A stretch of 14,366 nt of DNA from Candidatus Omnitrophota bacterium (GTDB lineage: Bacteria > Omnitrophota > Gorgyraeia > 2-02-FULL-51-18 > JAGOUK01): the NCBI GenBank assembly GCA_018061225.1, contig JAGOUK010000011.1, positions 1 through 14,366 of the forward strand. Direction: 5' to 3'. The position numbers were made by a program, and so were the translations under genes. Below the pieces are notes generated by a model, which worked only from the letters and a program-made list of their open reading frames with translations, was not told where the DNA came from and made no database searches. Of the stretch, positions 6,125-13,015 are shown piece after piece (within the stretch, counting starts at the first letter, position 1; every line of letters starts with the position of its first letter).

Positions 6125-7576
6125 ATGGCAGAAAATACCGAAAAAAATACTCTCAAGACGACCGACACCGGCGATCGCTACATGGAAGGCCGTATCGTGA
6201 GCGTCCAGGGTCCCGTGGTGGACGTCAAATTTGCCTCGGAGAAAGATTTGCCGGGCATCGACTTTGCCATCGAGACCAAGACTTACGCCGGAAAGAACGT
6301 CAAACTCATGGTCGCCGAGCATTTACCCGGGACCATCGCCCGCTGCATATCTATGCACGAAACCATGAATCTCCAGCGTAATTCCAAGGCCTGGTGCCAT
6401 AACCGCAAGATTCAGGTGCCTGTCAGCGAAGGCTGCTTTGGAAGGATTATGAACGCGATGGGCGAAATGATCGATGAAGGTCCGCCGATCGAAGGAGAAC
6501 TCAAAGACATCCGAACCCTGAAGACCGCCTATCCCGTCAGAACCGACCGCGCCGGAGCCGGCATCGAGGTCATGGACACCGGCATCAAGATGGTTGATCT
6601 CTTTTTTCCGCTGGTAAAGGGTTCTAAGACAGGCGTTCTCGGGGGAGCGGCCTGCGGTAAGACCGTCGTCATTCTGGAGCTCATCAACAACATCGTCAAA
6701 CAGCGCTCAGGCGCCTGCGTGTTCACCGGTATCGGGGAGCGCCTCCGCGAAGGATTCGATCTTTACAAGGAATTGGAAGAGGCGAAGCTGCTGCACCGCG
6801 TCATGATGGCGTTTGGTCAGATGGACCAGCCGCCCGGCGCACGCCGGGAGGTTGTGTTCGCCGGGTTGACGCTCGCGGAGTATATCCAGGCCCAGAATAA
6901 GGACGTATTGCTCTTCGCCGACAACATCTTCCGGTTTGTTCAAGGAGGCCAGGAGGTATCAACGCTGCTCGGCCGCGTTCCGTCCGAAACAGGCTATCAG
7001 CCGACACTTGCTTCGGAGGTATCCGAAGTTCAGGAGCGCATCCGTTCGACCGAGAACGGCGGATCCATCACTTCGTTTCAGGCCGTGTACGTGCCGGCGG
7101 ATGATTACACGGACCCTGCCGTGGTCGCGATCTACAGTTATCTGGACGGAGTTATGTCTCTCTCGCGCGACATGGTGCAGAGAGGTCTTTATCCGGCGAT
7201 CGACATTTTGAAGAGCTCCTGCGCGAACTTGGACACGGCGATCGTCGGCAAGCGTCACTTCAACGTGGCGGTCGAGGCGAGAAAAATCCTCACCAAGCTC
7301 CAGGATCTCAAGAAGATCGTGGCGATCATCGGTGTTGAGGAACTTTCGGCCGAGGACCGCATCAATTATTTCCGGGGTCTTAAACTTCAAAATTACTTCA
7401 CGCAGCCTTTCTTCGTGGCGGAAATCTTCACGGGCAAAGCCGGTGAATACGTGCCGCCCGCGGAAACCGTCGACGATGTGGACGCGGTCATCAACGGGGA
7501 CTACGACGAGCAGGATCCCCGCGACTTCTACATGATCGGATCGCTGCAGAAGAAATTTGGCAACCGGTCAAAATAG
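6125..7576 (+). CDS. atpD: F-type ATPase beta subunit (catalytic), with N-terminal extension
   Basis: Catalytic subunit, 483 residues. Key residues by E. coli equivalence: Walker A GGAACGKT at 173-180 (Lys179, Thr180), GIGERLREG with Glu205 and Arg206 (Glu181, Arg182), YKE (Glu192), Walker B LLFADNIFR with Asp266, Asn267, Arg270 (Asp242, Asn243, Arg246), adenine-stacking Tyr356 in GLYPAID (Tyr331), and the lever EELSAED at 405-411 (DELSEED). All are kept, so catalysis should be intact. Differences: an N-terminal extension of about 18 residues before GRIVSVQGPVVDV, and a divergent stretch after VYVPADDYTDP (AVVAIYSYLDGVMSLSR), where the family is very constant (ATTFAHLD). Beta is the last gene of the set, 26 nt before gspE. 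Confidence 0.95.
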   Translation: MAENTEKNTLKTTDTGDRYMEGRIVSVQGPVVDVKFASEKDLPGIDFAIETKTYAGKNVKLMVAEHLPGTIARCISMHETMNLQRNSKAWCHNRKIQVPVSEGCFGRIMNAMGEMIDEGPPIEGELKDIRTLKTAYPVRTDRAGAGIEVMDTGIKMVDLFFPLVKGSKTGVLGGAACGKTVVILELINNIVKQRSGACVFTGIGERLREGFDLYKELEEAKLLHRVMMAFGQMDQPPGARREVVFAGLTLAEYIQAQNKDVLLFADNIFRFVQGGQEVSTLLGRVPSETGYQPTLASEVSEVQERIRSTENGGSITSFQAVYVPADDYTDPAVVAIYSYLDGVMSLSRDMVQRGLYPAIDILKSSCANLDTAIVGKRHFNVAVEARKILTKLQDLKKIVAIIGVEELSAEDRINYFRGLKLQNYFTQPFFVAEIFTGKAGEYVPPAETVDDVDAVINGDYDEQDPRDFYMIGSLQKKFGNRSK

Positions 7577-7602
7577 GCCGGATATCCTCCCGGAACACCC
7601 CT

Positions 7603-9327
7603 ATGCGCTCTGATTCCCGCATCGATTTAACGTTCGGCAACCGTTTGGTTGAAGAGGGGATCGTCAACCGACAGTCCGTAGAAGAGGCCTTGGACCGCTC
7701 AAGAAAAAGTGGCCGGCCGCTGATTGAGCACCTATGCCAGGACTTCGGCTCATCCTCGGACGCGCTGTATCCCATCCTCTCACGCCAGCTCAATATGCAG
7801 CTGCAAAGTCTCAAAGGTCTTCAAATCCCGGCCGACCTGATCAAACGTGTTCCGATCAAGGTGGTCTCGCATTATCAATTTGCTCCGCTGAAGCTCGAGA
7901 AGGGCCGTTTGACCGTTGCCTGCCATTATCCGATCGATCTTAAAACACAGGACGAGATCAGGATGCAGACGGGCTGCGCGGTTGAGCAGGTGCTGGCCAA
8001 ACGGGAAGAAATATTAGACCTCATCCGCCGCGCATACGGCATGGCGGCAGGCACCGTAGACCGCATTGTGGGATCTTCCTATGCGGACGCGCCCAAAGAT
8101 GAGGTGGAAGTCAGCAACATCGCCTCCGCTGATCAGATGGCCGGCGATGCGTCGGTCATCAATCTGGTTAATGAGATCATCCTCGAAGCTTTTAGAAAAC
8201 GGGCGACGGATATTCATCTGGAACCCTATCGCGGCCAATTTCGCCTCCGCTACCGCATCGACGGCATTCTCCACGATGCCAACCTTTCGGCCAAGGCCAG
8301 AACGCTGATTTTGCCGATCATTTCTCGGATCAAGATCATGTCCAATCTGGATATCGTCGAGCATCGGCTGCCGCAGGACGGCCGCGCGATCGTTAAAGTG
8401 GGTGACGAAAAACTGGATTTACGCGTTTCGTGCATCCCGACGGCTTACGGCGAAAGCATCGTGGTCCGTGTCCTCAAGACAGAGCTCACGTTTGATCTTG
8501 GCCGCTTGGGCCTGACACCTTCGAACATTGAGATCGTGAACGATCTTATCAGCCGGCCGCATGGAATCGTTCTTCTCACCGGTCCGACCGGCAGCGGCAA
8601 AACGACCACCCTTTACACCTGTCTCAATCAAATCCGTTCCGACTCCCTCAAGATCATCTCTCTTGAGGATCCGATCGAGTATGACATCCAAGGCATCACG
8701 CAGATCCAGGTGCAGCCCAAGGTGGGCCTGACCTTTGCCAGCGGCCTGAGAAGCATGCTGCGTCATGATCCGGACATCATGATGGTCGGCGAAATCCGTG
8801 ATCTCGAAACAGCGGAGATCGCGATCCGCGCGGCTCTGACGGGGCACTTGATTTTTTCGACACTGCACACCAATGACGCGGCCAGCGGCTTCACGCGGCT
8901 GGTTGATATTGGTGTTGAGCCGTTCTTGATCGCGGCGAGCGTGCAGGCGGTGATCGCCCAGCGTCTGGTTCGCGTGATCTGCCCTCACTGCAAAGAAGAA
9001 AACACCTTTGAACCCCAGCCGATCAAGGACCGCATTCGGCGCGATATGGGGCTGCCCAGCACAGACCCCGTTCGCACCTATGTCGGCCGCGGGTGCGGGG
9101 AATGCAATCAAACGGGCTTCTTTGGCCGGACCGCCCTGCACGAGATCCTGGTGGTCAACGACGCCATTCGTGAACTCGTGCTGAAGCAGGCGCCGGTTCA
9201 GGAGATCAAAGCCAGGGCTGCCGCAGACGGTGTTTTGACTTTGCTGCAAGACGGTTGGAGTAAGGTGTTGAAGGGGATCAGCACGACCGGTGAGGTGATC
9301 AACGTCGCCAGCGTAGGCGCGCTGTAA
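7603..9327 (+). CDS. gspE: Type II secretion / pilus assembly ATPase GspE
   Basis: Cytoplasmic hexameric ATPase that drives pseudopilus assembly, 574 residues. N-terminal GspE/PilB domain (about 5-150: FGNRLVEEGIV, then the IPADLIKRVPIKVV segment). The core has Walker A GPTGSGKT at 327-334, the Asp box around EDPIEYDIQG (355 on), Walker B with Glu397 in VGEIRD, the His box STLHTNDA (His422), and a zinc-binding CxxC pair set C460/C463 and C498/C501, which is typical of GspE and PilB. All catalytic elements are present. It starts 26 nt after the ATPase beta gene with only a weak ribosome site, so it may be read from the same transcript. PilB of a type IV pilus is the alternative; the following gspG-K set favours type II secretion. 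Confidence 0.93.
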   Translation: MRSDSRIDLTFGNRLVEEGIVNRQSVEEALDRSRKSGRPLIEHLCQDFGSSSDALYPILSRQLNMQLQSLKGLQIPADLIKRVPIKVVSHYQFAPLKLEKGRLTVACHYPIDLKTQDEIRMQTGCAVEQVLAKREEILDLIRRAYGMAAGTVDRIVGSSYADAPKDEVEVSNIASADQMAGDASVINLVNEIILEAFRKRATDIHLEPYRGQFRLRYRIDGILHDANLSAKARTLILPIISRIKIMSNLDIVEHRLPQDGRAIVKVGDEKLDLRVSCIPTAYGESIVVRVLKTELTFDLGRLGLTPSNIEIVNDLISRPHGIVLLTGPTGSGKTTTLYTCLNQIRSDSLKIISLEDPIEYDIQGITQIQVQPKVGLTFASGLRSMLRHDPDIMMVGEIRDLETAEIAIRAALTGHLIFSTLHTNDAASGFTRLVDIGVEPFLIAASVQAVIAQRLVRVICPHCKEENTFEPQPIKDRIRRDMGLPSTDPVRTYVGRGCGECNQTGFFGRTALHEILVVNDAIRELVLKQAPVQEIKARAAADGVLTLLQDGWSKVLKGISTTGEVINVASVGAL

Positions 9328-9328
9328 C

Positions 9329-10579
9329 ATGCCCGAGTTTGAATATGTAGCCAAGGACGGCCCCACGCGTCAGGTTCAGGGGGTCGTGGAAGCCCCCAAT
9401 GAGACGGAGGCGGTGGATCTCATCAGCCGCAAAGGATATCTTCCGGTTCGCGTGTGGCCCAAGACCTCAGTCTCACAGGCCCGTTCCGCGGCCGCCCGCG
9501 AAAAGTCCGCAAAAGCTTCGGAGTCCGCTCGTTGGATCGGCGGCCGGGGACGCAGAGAAAAGCAAGTTATCGCGTTCAGCCGGCATCTTTCCGCTTTTTT
9601 AAAAAATCAGATCCCTGTTTTGAAGGCGCTTGAGATCATCCGCGATGAAACGCATGACGCCCGGTTTCGTTCCGTCCTCGAGACGCTCCATAAAGACCTC
9701 AAAGAAGGCCGCACCCTCTCAGCCGCCATCGAAAAGCACCCCCAGTATTTTTCGCAAGTCTTTGTGGCGATGGTTCGATCGGGAGAAAATGGCAGTGTGC
9801 TTCAGGAAACACTGCTGATCCTCAGCGATTACCAAAAAAAGCAGGAACGGCTGCGCGGAACGGTTCGTCAGGCGCTCATTTATCCTGTATTTTTGATGGG
9901 CGCGGGATTGCTGACCGTTTTGTTTATTCTGACCTTCGTGGTGCCGCGGCTCACGCTGCTTTTTAACAATATGGGCCAGACGCTTCCGCTCCCGACCCGC
10001 ATCGTGATCGCGGCCGGAAATGCCATGCGGTACGGCTGGCCGGTGGTTCTTTTTTTGGCGTACGGAATCGGTGTCTGGCTGCCCCGGAGGGTGCGGCATA
10101 TCCTGGGAGCCGAGACCTGGGACCGGATGCGTGCCGGCTGGCCGATCGTCGGGCCCCTGTTGTTCAAATCAGAATTGGCGAGATTCTGCCGCGCGCTGCA
10201 CATGTCCATGACCAACGGAGTACCTTTTTTGCAGGGACTTGAAGTCGCGATCCCGATCGTCAATCTGGCGCATTTGCGGGCTGCTTTTTTGGACGCGGCG
10301 GCGAGGGTCAGAACGGGCGCTTTTTTTGGCCAGTCCCTGCGCCAGACCAATGTTTTTCCGGCGCTGGTGACCGATATGATCGTCGTGGGTGAGGAATCGG
10401 GCAATCTCCAGGACCTGCTGGCCGAGATCGCTCAAGTGTACGAAGAGGAAGTGGACGATCACGTGAGAATATTCACAGCCCTTTTGGAGCCGACCATGAT
10501 CGTTCTGGTTGGCGGTGTCGTGGGCTTTGTTGTCCTGGCGATGCTGATGCCCATTTTTGAAATGGATGTTTTGAAATAG
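9329..10579 (+). CDS. gspF: Type II secretion inner-membrane platform protein GspF
   Basis: Polytopic platform protein that links GspE to the growing pseudopilus, 416 residues, the normal length. The N-terminus has the family opening FEYVAKDG and a GVVEAPNETEAVDLI segment. Then come two repeats of the GspF domain (about 80-205 and 280-405): FSRHLSAFLKNQIPVLKALE in the first, RFCRALHMSMTNGVPFLQGL in the second, each followed by a G-E-E/N-SG-x-L motif (MVRSGENGSVLQE, VVGEESGNLQDLL). Membrane helices lie at about 183-207, 235-252 and 388-411. It starts one base after the gspE stop, so translation is likely coupled. Confidence 0.93.
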   Translation: MPEFEYVAKDGPTRQVQGVVEAPNETEAVDLISRKGYLPVRVWPKTSVSQARSAAAREKSAKASESARWIGGRGRREKQVIAFSRHLSAFLKNQIPVLKALEIIRDETHDARFRSVLETLHKDLKEGRTLSAAIEKHPQYFSQVFVAMVRSGENGSVLQETLLILSDYQKKQERLRGTVRQALIYPVFLMGAGLLTVLFILTFVVPRLTLLFNNMGQTLPLPTRIVIAAGNAMRYGWPVVLFLAYGIGVWLPRRVRHILGAETWDRMRAGWPIVGPLLFKSELARFCRALHMSMTNGVPFLQGLEVAIPIVNLAHLRAAFLDAAARVRTGAFFGQSLRQTNVFPALVTDMIVVGEESGNLQDLLAEIAQVYEEEVDDHVRIFTALLEPTMIVLVGGVVGFVVLAMLMPIFEMDVLK

Positions 10580-10582
10580 GAG
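10578..10582 (+). promoter_or_regulatory. Strong ribosome binding site of gspG
   Basis: AGGAG overlaps the gspF stop codon and lies 6 nt before the ATG at 10589. It is the best Shine-Dalgarno site in the secretion genes, fitting the need for the major pseudopilin in excess. Confidence 0.6.
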
Positions 10583-10588
10583 AGCTTT

Positions 10589-11005
10589 ATGAAATTAAGA
10601 AATAAAAATGGTTTTACGCTGATCGAGATTCTGCTGGTGGTGATGATTATCGGCGCCTTGGCCGTTATGGTGGTGCCGCGTCTGGCCGGCCGCGGCGAAC
10701 GCGCGCTCATGACCGTGGCGCAAGTGGACATCAACGCCAATATCGCTTCCGCGCTCAAACTTTATGAGCTCGACAACGGAACTTTTCCGACGACTTCGCA
10801 GGGGCTCGACGCGCTTCTCGTCAAACCCACGGCCCCTCCGACCGCCAGAAATTGGAACGGACCCTATCTCGAGAAAAAACCGATCGATCCCTGGGGTCAG
10901 CCGTATCAATACGCCCAGCCGGGCACACACGGCACCGCCTACGATCTTTACTCCTTCGGCAGCGACAAATCCAATCCCGATGTATGGATCGCTAATTGGA
11001 AGTAA
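10589..11005 (+). CDS. gspG: Major pseudopilin GspG
   Basis: Main subunit of the type II secretion pseudopilus, 138 residues, the typical size. The class III leader is MKLRNKNG with cleavage after Gly8 and N-methylation at Phe9; Glu13 is at position +5. A long hydrophobic helix follows (about 9-30). The globular part keeps GspG hallmarks: FPTTSQGLDALLVKP, WNGPYLEKKPIDPWGQPYQY, PGTHGTAYDLYSFGSD, with acidic residues in the C-terminal loop where the calcium site lies. The leader must be cut by a prepilin peptidase, which is not encoded in the window. Confidence 0.93.
   Translation: MKLRNKNGFTLIEILLVVMIIGALAVMVVPRLAGRGERALMTVAQVDINANIASALKLYELDNGTFPTTSQGLDALLVKPTAPPTARNWNGPYLEKKPIDPWGQPYQYAQPGTHGTAYDLYSFGSDKSNPDVWIANWK
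10998..11002 (+). promoter_or_regulatory. Ribosome site supporting a GTG start for the next pseudopilin
   Basis: GGAAG ends 6 nt before the GTG at 11009. The nearby ATG at 11014 is in another frame, so GTG is the credible start and gives a short, correct prepilin leader. Confidence 0.5.
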
Positions 11006-11008
11006 AAA

Positions 11009-11392
11009 GTGAAATGGCCCAAAGCTTCCGTCAGCGGATTCACGCTCATCGAAGTGCTTCTGGCGATCACCATCCTGGCGGCGGGAGCGTTATTGGCGCT
11101 GCCCGCTCTTCAGCGTTCCGGCGATCATCTCCGTTACCTGTATCAGCGCGCGGACGCTGATATCGCTTTAAACAATCTTCTGATCGGAGCGGAGCTCCGG
11201 TTTCGGACCGACGGGCATTTACGGGATTTTCCGACGGCGGGTGAGATCGTCGGAGGGGACACGCCTTTTGCCTACGAGATCCAAACCAAGTCTGTGAATC
11301 GCGGAGGCTCCCTGATGGAGGTGACCGCAACCGTCCGGTGGAAGGGCGAAGACGCGATGGGCCTGTCTCGTTCGGCTTATGTCACAAACTAA
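11009..11392 (+). CDS. gspI: Minor pseudopilin, GspI-like
   Basis: Small type IV pilin-like protein, 127 residues, starting with GTG. The leader MKWPKASVSG is cut after Gly10, and Glu15 is at +5 of the mature chain in FTLIEVLL. The hydrophobic helix is followed by ADADIALNNLLIGAEL, which resembles the A..A.N.L region of GspI. Length and position before gspJ and gspK also fit GspI, a member of the I-J-K tip complex. The usual order is G-H-I-J-K and no separate gspH is present here, so GspH remains an alternative name with lower likelihood. The 3' end overlaps gspJ by 14 nt. Confidence 0.7.
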   Translation: MKWPKASVSGFTLIEVLLAITILAAGALLALPALQRSGDHLRYLYQRADADIALNNLLIGAELRFRTDGHLRDFPTAGEIVGGDTPFAYEIQTKSVNRGGSLMEVTATVRWKGEDAMGLSRSAYVTN

Positions 11393-11954
11393 CTCCCAAA
11401 AATTCCGCGGCGGATTCACGCTCATCGAAATGCTCCTGGCCGCGGCGCTGCTGTTGACCGCGGCGGCAACCGCCGCCGGATTCATGAGCCAGGGGATTAA
11501 GATATTTCTCAAACTCTCGGCATCCGCGCAGGAAGAGGCGGCCGCCGTGTGCATGATCAAGATGACGCGGGACCTTCGGAACGCTTGCGATTACTCTCTC
11601 ATCCCTTTTGTGCGTGAGGAGAGCGGCGTTTCGTTTGCGGCGCTTGAAGATATTTCGGCAAACATGGGCGAGCCGGATCCGATGCCGTATCAAGTCAGTT
11701 ATCGGTGGGATCCGGATCTTTTGCGAGTGACGCGGGAGGCGGTGTACGGCCAGACCTATGAGCGCGCTCAAGCGGTCAAAACAGAAGTGCTTTTGACGGG
11801 AGTTCGCGCCCTGACCTTTGTGTATCAAGGGGAGCCGACCGGGCTTCCTGCCAGGGTGACGATTCAAATGGAATACCGCGGGCCTTTTGGGATCAGATCC
11901 ATTGCCCGGGATGTTTTGCTGCCGGCAGCGACTTTTGTGGCGGATAGACGATGA
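11379..11954 (+). CDS. gspJ: Minor pseudopilin GspJ
   Basis: Tip pseudopilin, 191 residues, in the family's usual range. The leader MSQTNSQKFRGG has its cut after Gly12, and Glu17 in FTLIEMLL is at +5. The mature protein has the helix, then an M.RDLRNA segment (MIKMTRDLRNACDYS), which is typical of GspJ, and beta strands such as MPYQVSYRWDPDLLRVTRE and ARVTIQMEYRG. GspJ binds GspI and GspK at the tip of the pseudopilus. It overlaps both neighbours (14 nt upstream, 4 nt ATGA downstream), so the three are translationally coupled. Confidence 0.85.
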   Translation: MSQTNSQKFRGGFTLIEMLLAAALLLTAAATAAGFMSQGIKIFLKLSASAQEEAAAVCMIKMTRDLRNACDYSLIPFVREESGVSFAALEDISANMGEPDPMPYQVSYRWDPDLLRVTREAVYGQTYERAQAVKTEVLLTGVRALTFVYQGEPTGLPARVTIQMEYRGPFGIRSIARDVLLPAATFVADRR

Positions 11955-13015
11955 ACCGCCGGGGCAGTGTTTTAATTTTGGTCTTGTGGACCGTCGCGTT
12001 CATTGCCTTTTTGGCGGTGACGCTGTCGGGCAAAGTCCGGCAGAACGCATTTTTTTATCAGAAGCTCGATGAGCGGGAACGGATACGGTTGGCGTCGGAA
12101 GCCGGAATCAAGTCAGCCGTCGATCGGCTGCGGGTGAGGGAATCCGGGGCTTTGTATTCCTTGGCAGAATCGGCCGGCTTGGCGCGGATGATGTCAGGCG
12201 AACTGAATCAAGTTATCTTTAAATTAACTGTTCCAGTCGTTAATCGTGACGAGGCTCAACAAAAACAAGCGCTGTCATCTGAGTATGGACAAAACTACAC
12301 GGAATTTAACGAAAGTGGACAAGAACTGACAACCACTTATGGTATAATGGACGAGAACCGTAAGATAAATATTAACCGCGCGGATCGATTTTTGTTCATT
12401 CGTCTTTTGTCGGCCGTGGGCTTAAAGGATGAAGACGCGGCAGGTCTCGCGGGACAGATCATTGATTACCGGGACTCGGATGACAATGTCACCGCGACGA
12501 TCGGTGTGGGCGGTTCGGAAGAATCCAGGTATCATGCGGCCGGTCTGGATTATGCGCCCAAAAATAACGATTTTGAATTTGTGTCCGAGCTGCTTCGGGT
12601 GCCCGGGATGACCACGGATATTTATCAGCGGATGCGGCGCCATCTCACCGTTTTGGGTGACGGCGCGGTGAACCTGAACACGGCCGGACCAGAAGTGCTG
12701 TCGCTGGTGGACTTGCATCCGGGAGTCGTCAACAAGATGCTGACGCTCAGAGCGGGTCCCGACGGAGAGCAGGGCACGGAAGACGACATTGTTTTTCAGA
12801 GTCAGGATCAGATCGGAACGCTGCTGAAGCAGACTTATGGCCTCAAGCTTCAGGAGCAGCTGTCGCTGAAGCACGCGTTCGCGCGGCGGCTGGTTACGCT
12901 GAGCTCGAACTATTTTTCTGCCGTGAGCGTCGCGGCGGTCAAACAATCCCGAGGCCAGACCCTAGCAGTGTATGGGTCCAGGCGCGGAATCCAAAGATGG
13001 ATGGAATATTCATGA
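11951..13015 (+). CDS. gspK: Minor pseudopilin GspK
   Basis: Largest tip pseudopilin, 354 residues. The very short leader MNRRG is followed by SVLILVLWTVAFIAFLAV. There is no Glu at +5, as is usual for GspK. The T2SSK domain begins with GIMDENRKININRAD (about 131-145), then helix-hairpin-helix type segments (LLSAVGLKDEDAAGLA and DFEFVSELLRVPGMT) and GDGAVNLNTAGPEVL, the second family signature. A D-G-E-Q-G-T-E-D-D loop may bind metal. Overlaps of 4 nt (ATGA) at both ends show tight coupling with gspJ and gspL. The stretch 12200-12370 is richer in A+T than the rest of the gene and encodes a Gln/Asn/Glu-rich insert before the domain. Confidence 0.88.
   Translation: MNRRGSVLILVLWTVAFIAFLAVTLSGKVRQNAFFYQKLDERERIRLASEAGIKSAVDRLRVRESGALYSLAESAGLARMMSGELNQVIFKLTVPVVNRDEAQQKQALSSEYGQNYTEFNESGQELTTTYGIMDENRKININRADRFLFIRLLSAVGLKDEDAAGLAGQIIDYRDSDDNVTATIGVGGSEESRYHAAGLDYAPKNNDFEFVSELLRVPGMTTDIYQRMRRHLTVLGDGAVNLNTAGPEVLSLVDLHPGVVNKMLTLRAGPDGEQGTEDDIVFQSQDQIGTLLKQTYGLKLQEQLSLKHAFARRLVTLSSNYFSAVSVAAVKQSRGQTLAVYGSRRGIQRWMEYS

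Noticed and set aside
6839..6856. Arg-to-Glu change at Glu242 of beta (PGARREV instead of the common PGARxRV), first suspected to be loss of a phosphate-binding arginine
   Set aside because: Counting E. coli numbering shows the phosphate-binding Arg246 lies in the DNIYR motif, which is kept here as DNIFR (Arg270). The changed position corresponds to about Arg218 and is not catalytic.
7577..7602. Possible terminator between the beta gene and gspE
   Set aside because: Only short GC-rich complementary pieces (CCGG) are present and no T-tract follows.
9595..9607. T6A6 palindrome in gspF forming two zero-frame X-XXY-YYZ slippery heptamers
   Set aside because: A -1 shift here would reach a stop after about a dozen codons and no clear downstream stem-loop was seen; gspF is full length in the zero frame. 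Most likely composition.
12316..12348. TATAAT at 12343-12348 with TGGACA or CTGACA upstream inside gspK, as an internal promoter
   Set aside because: The spacings (21 and 11 nt) do not fit a sigma-70 promoter, and the site lies within an A+T-richer part of the coding region.
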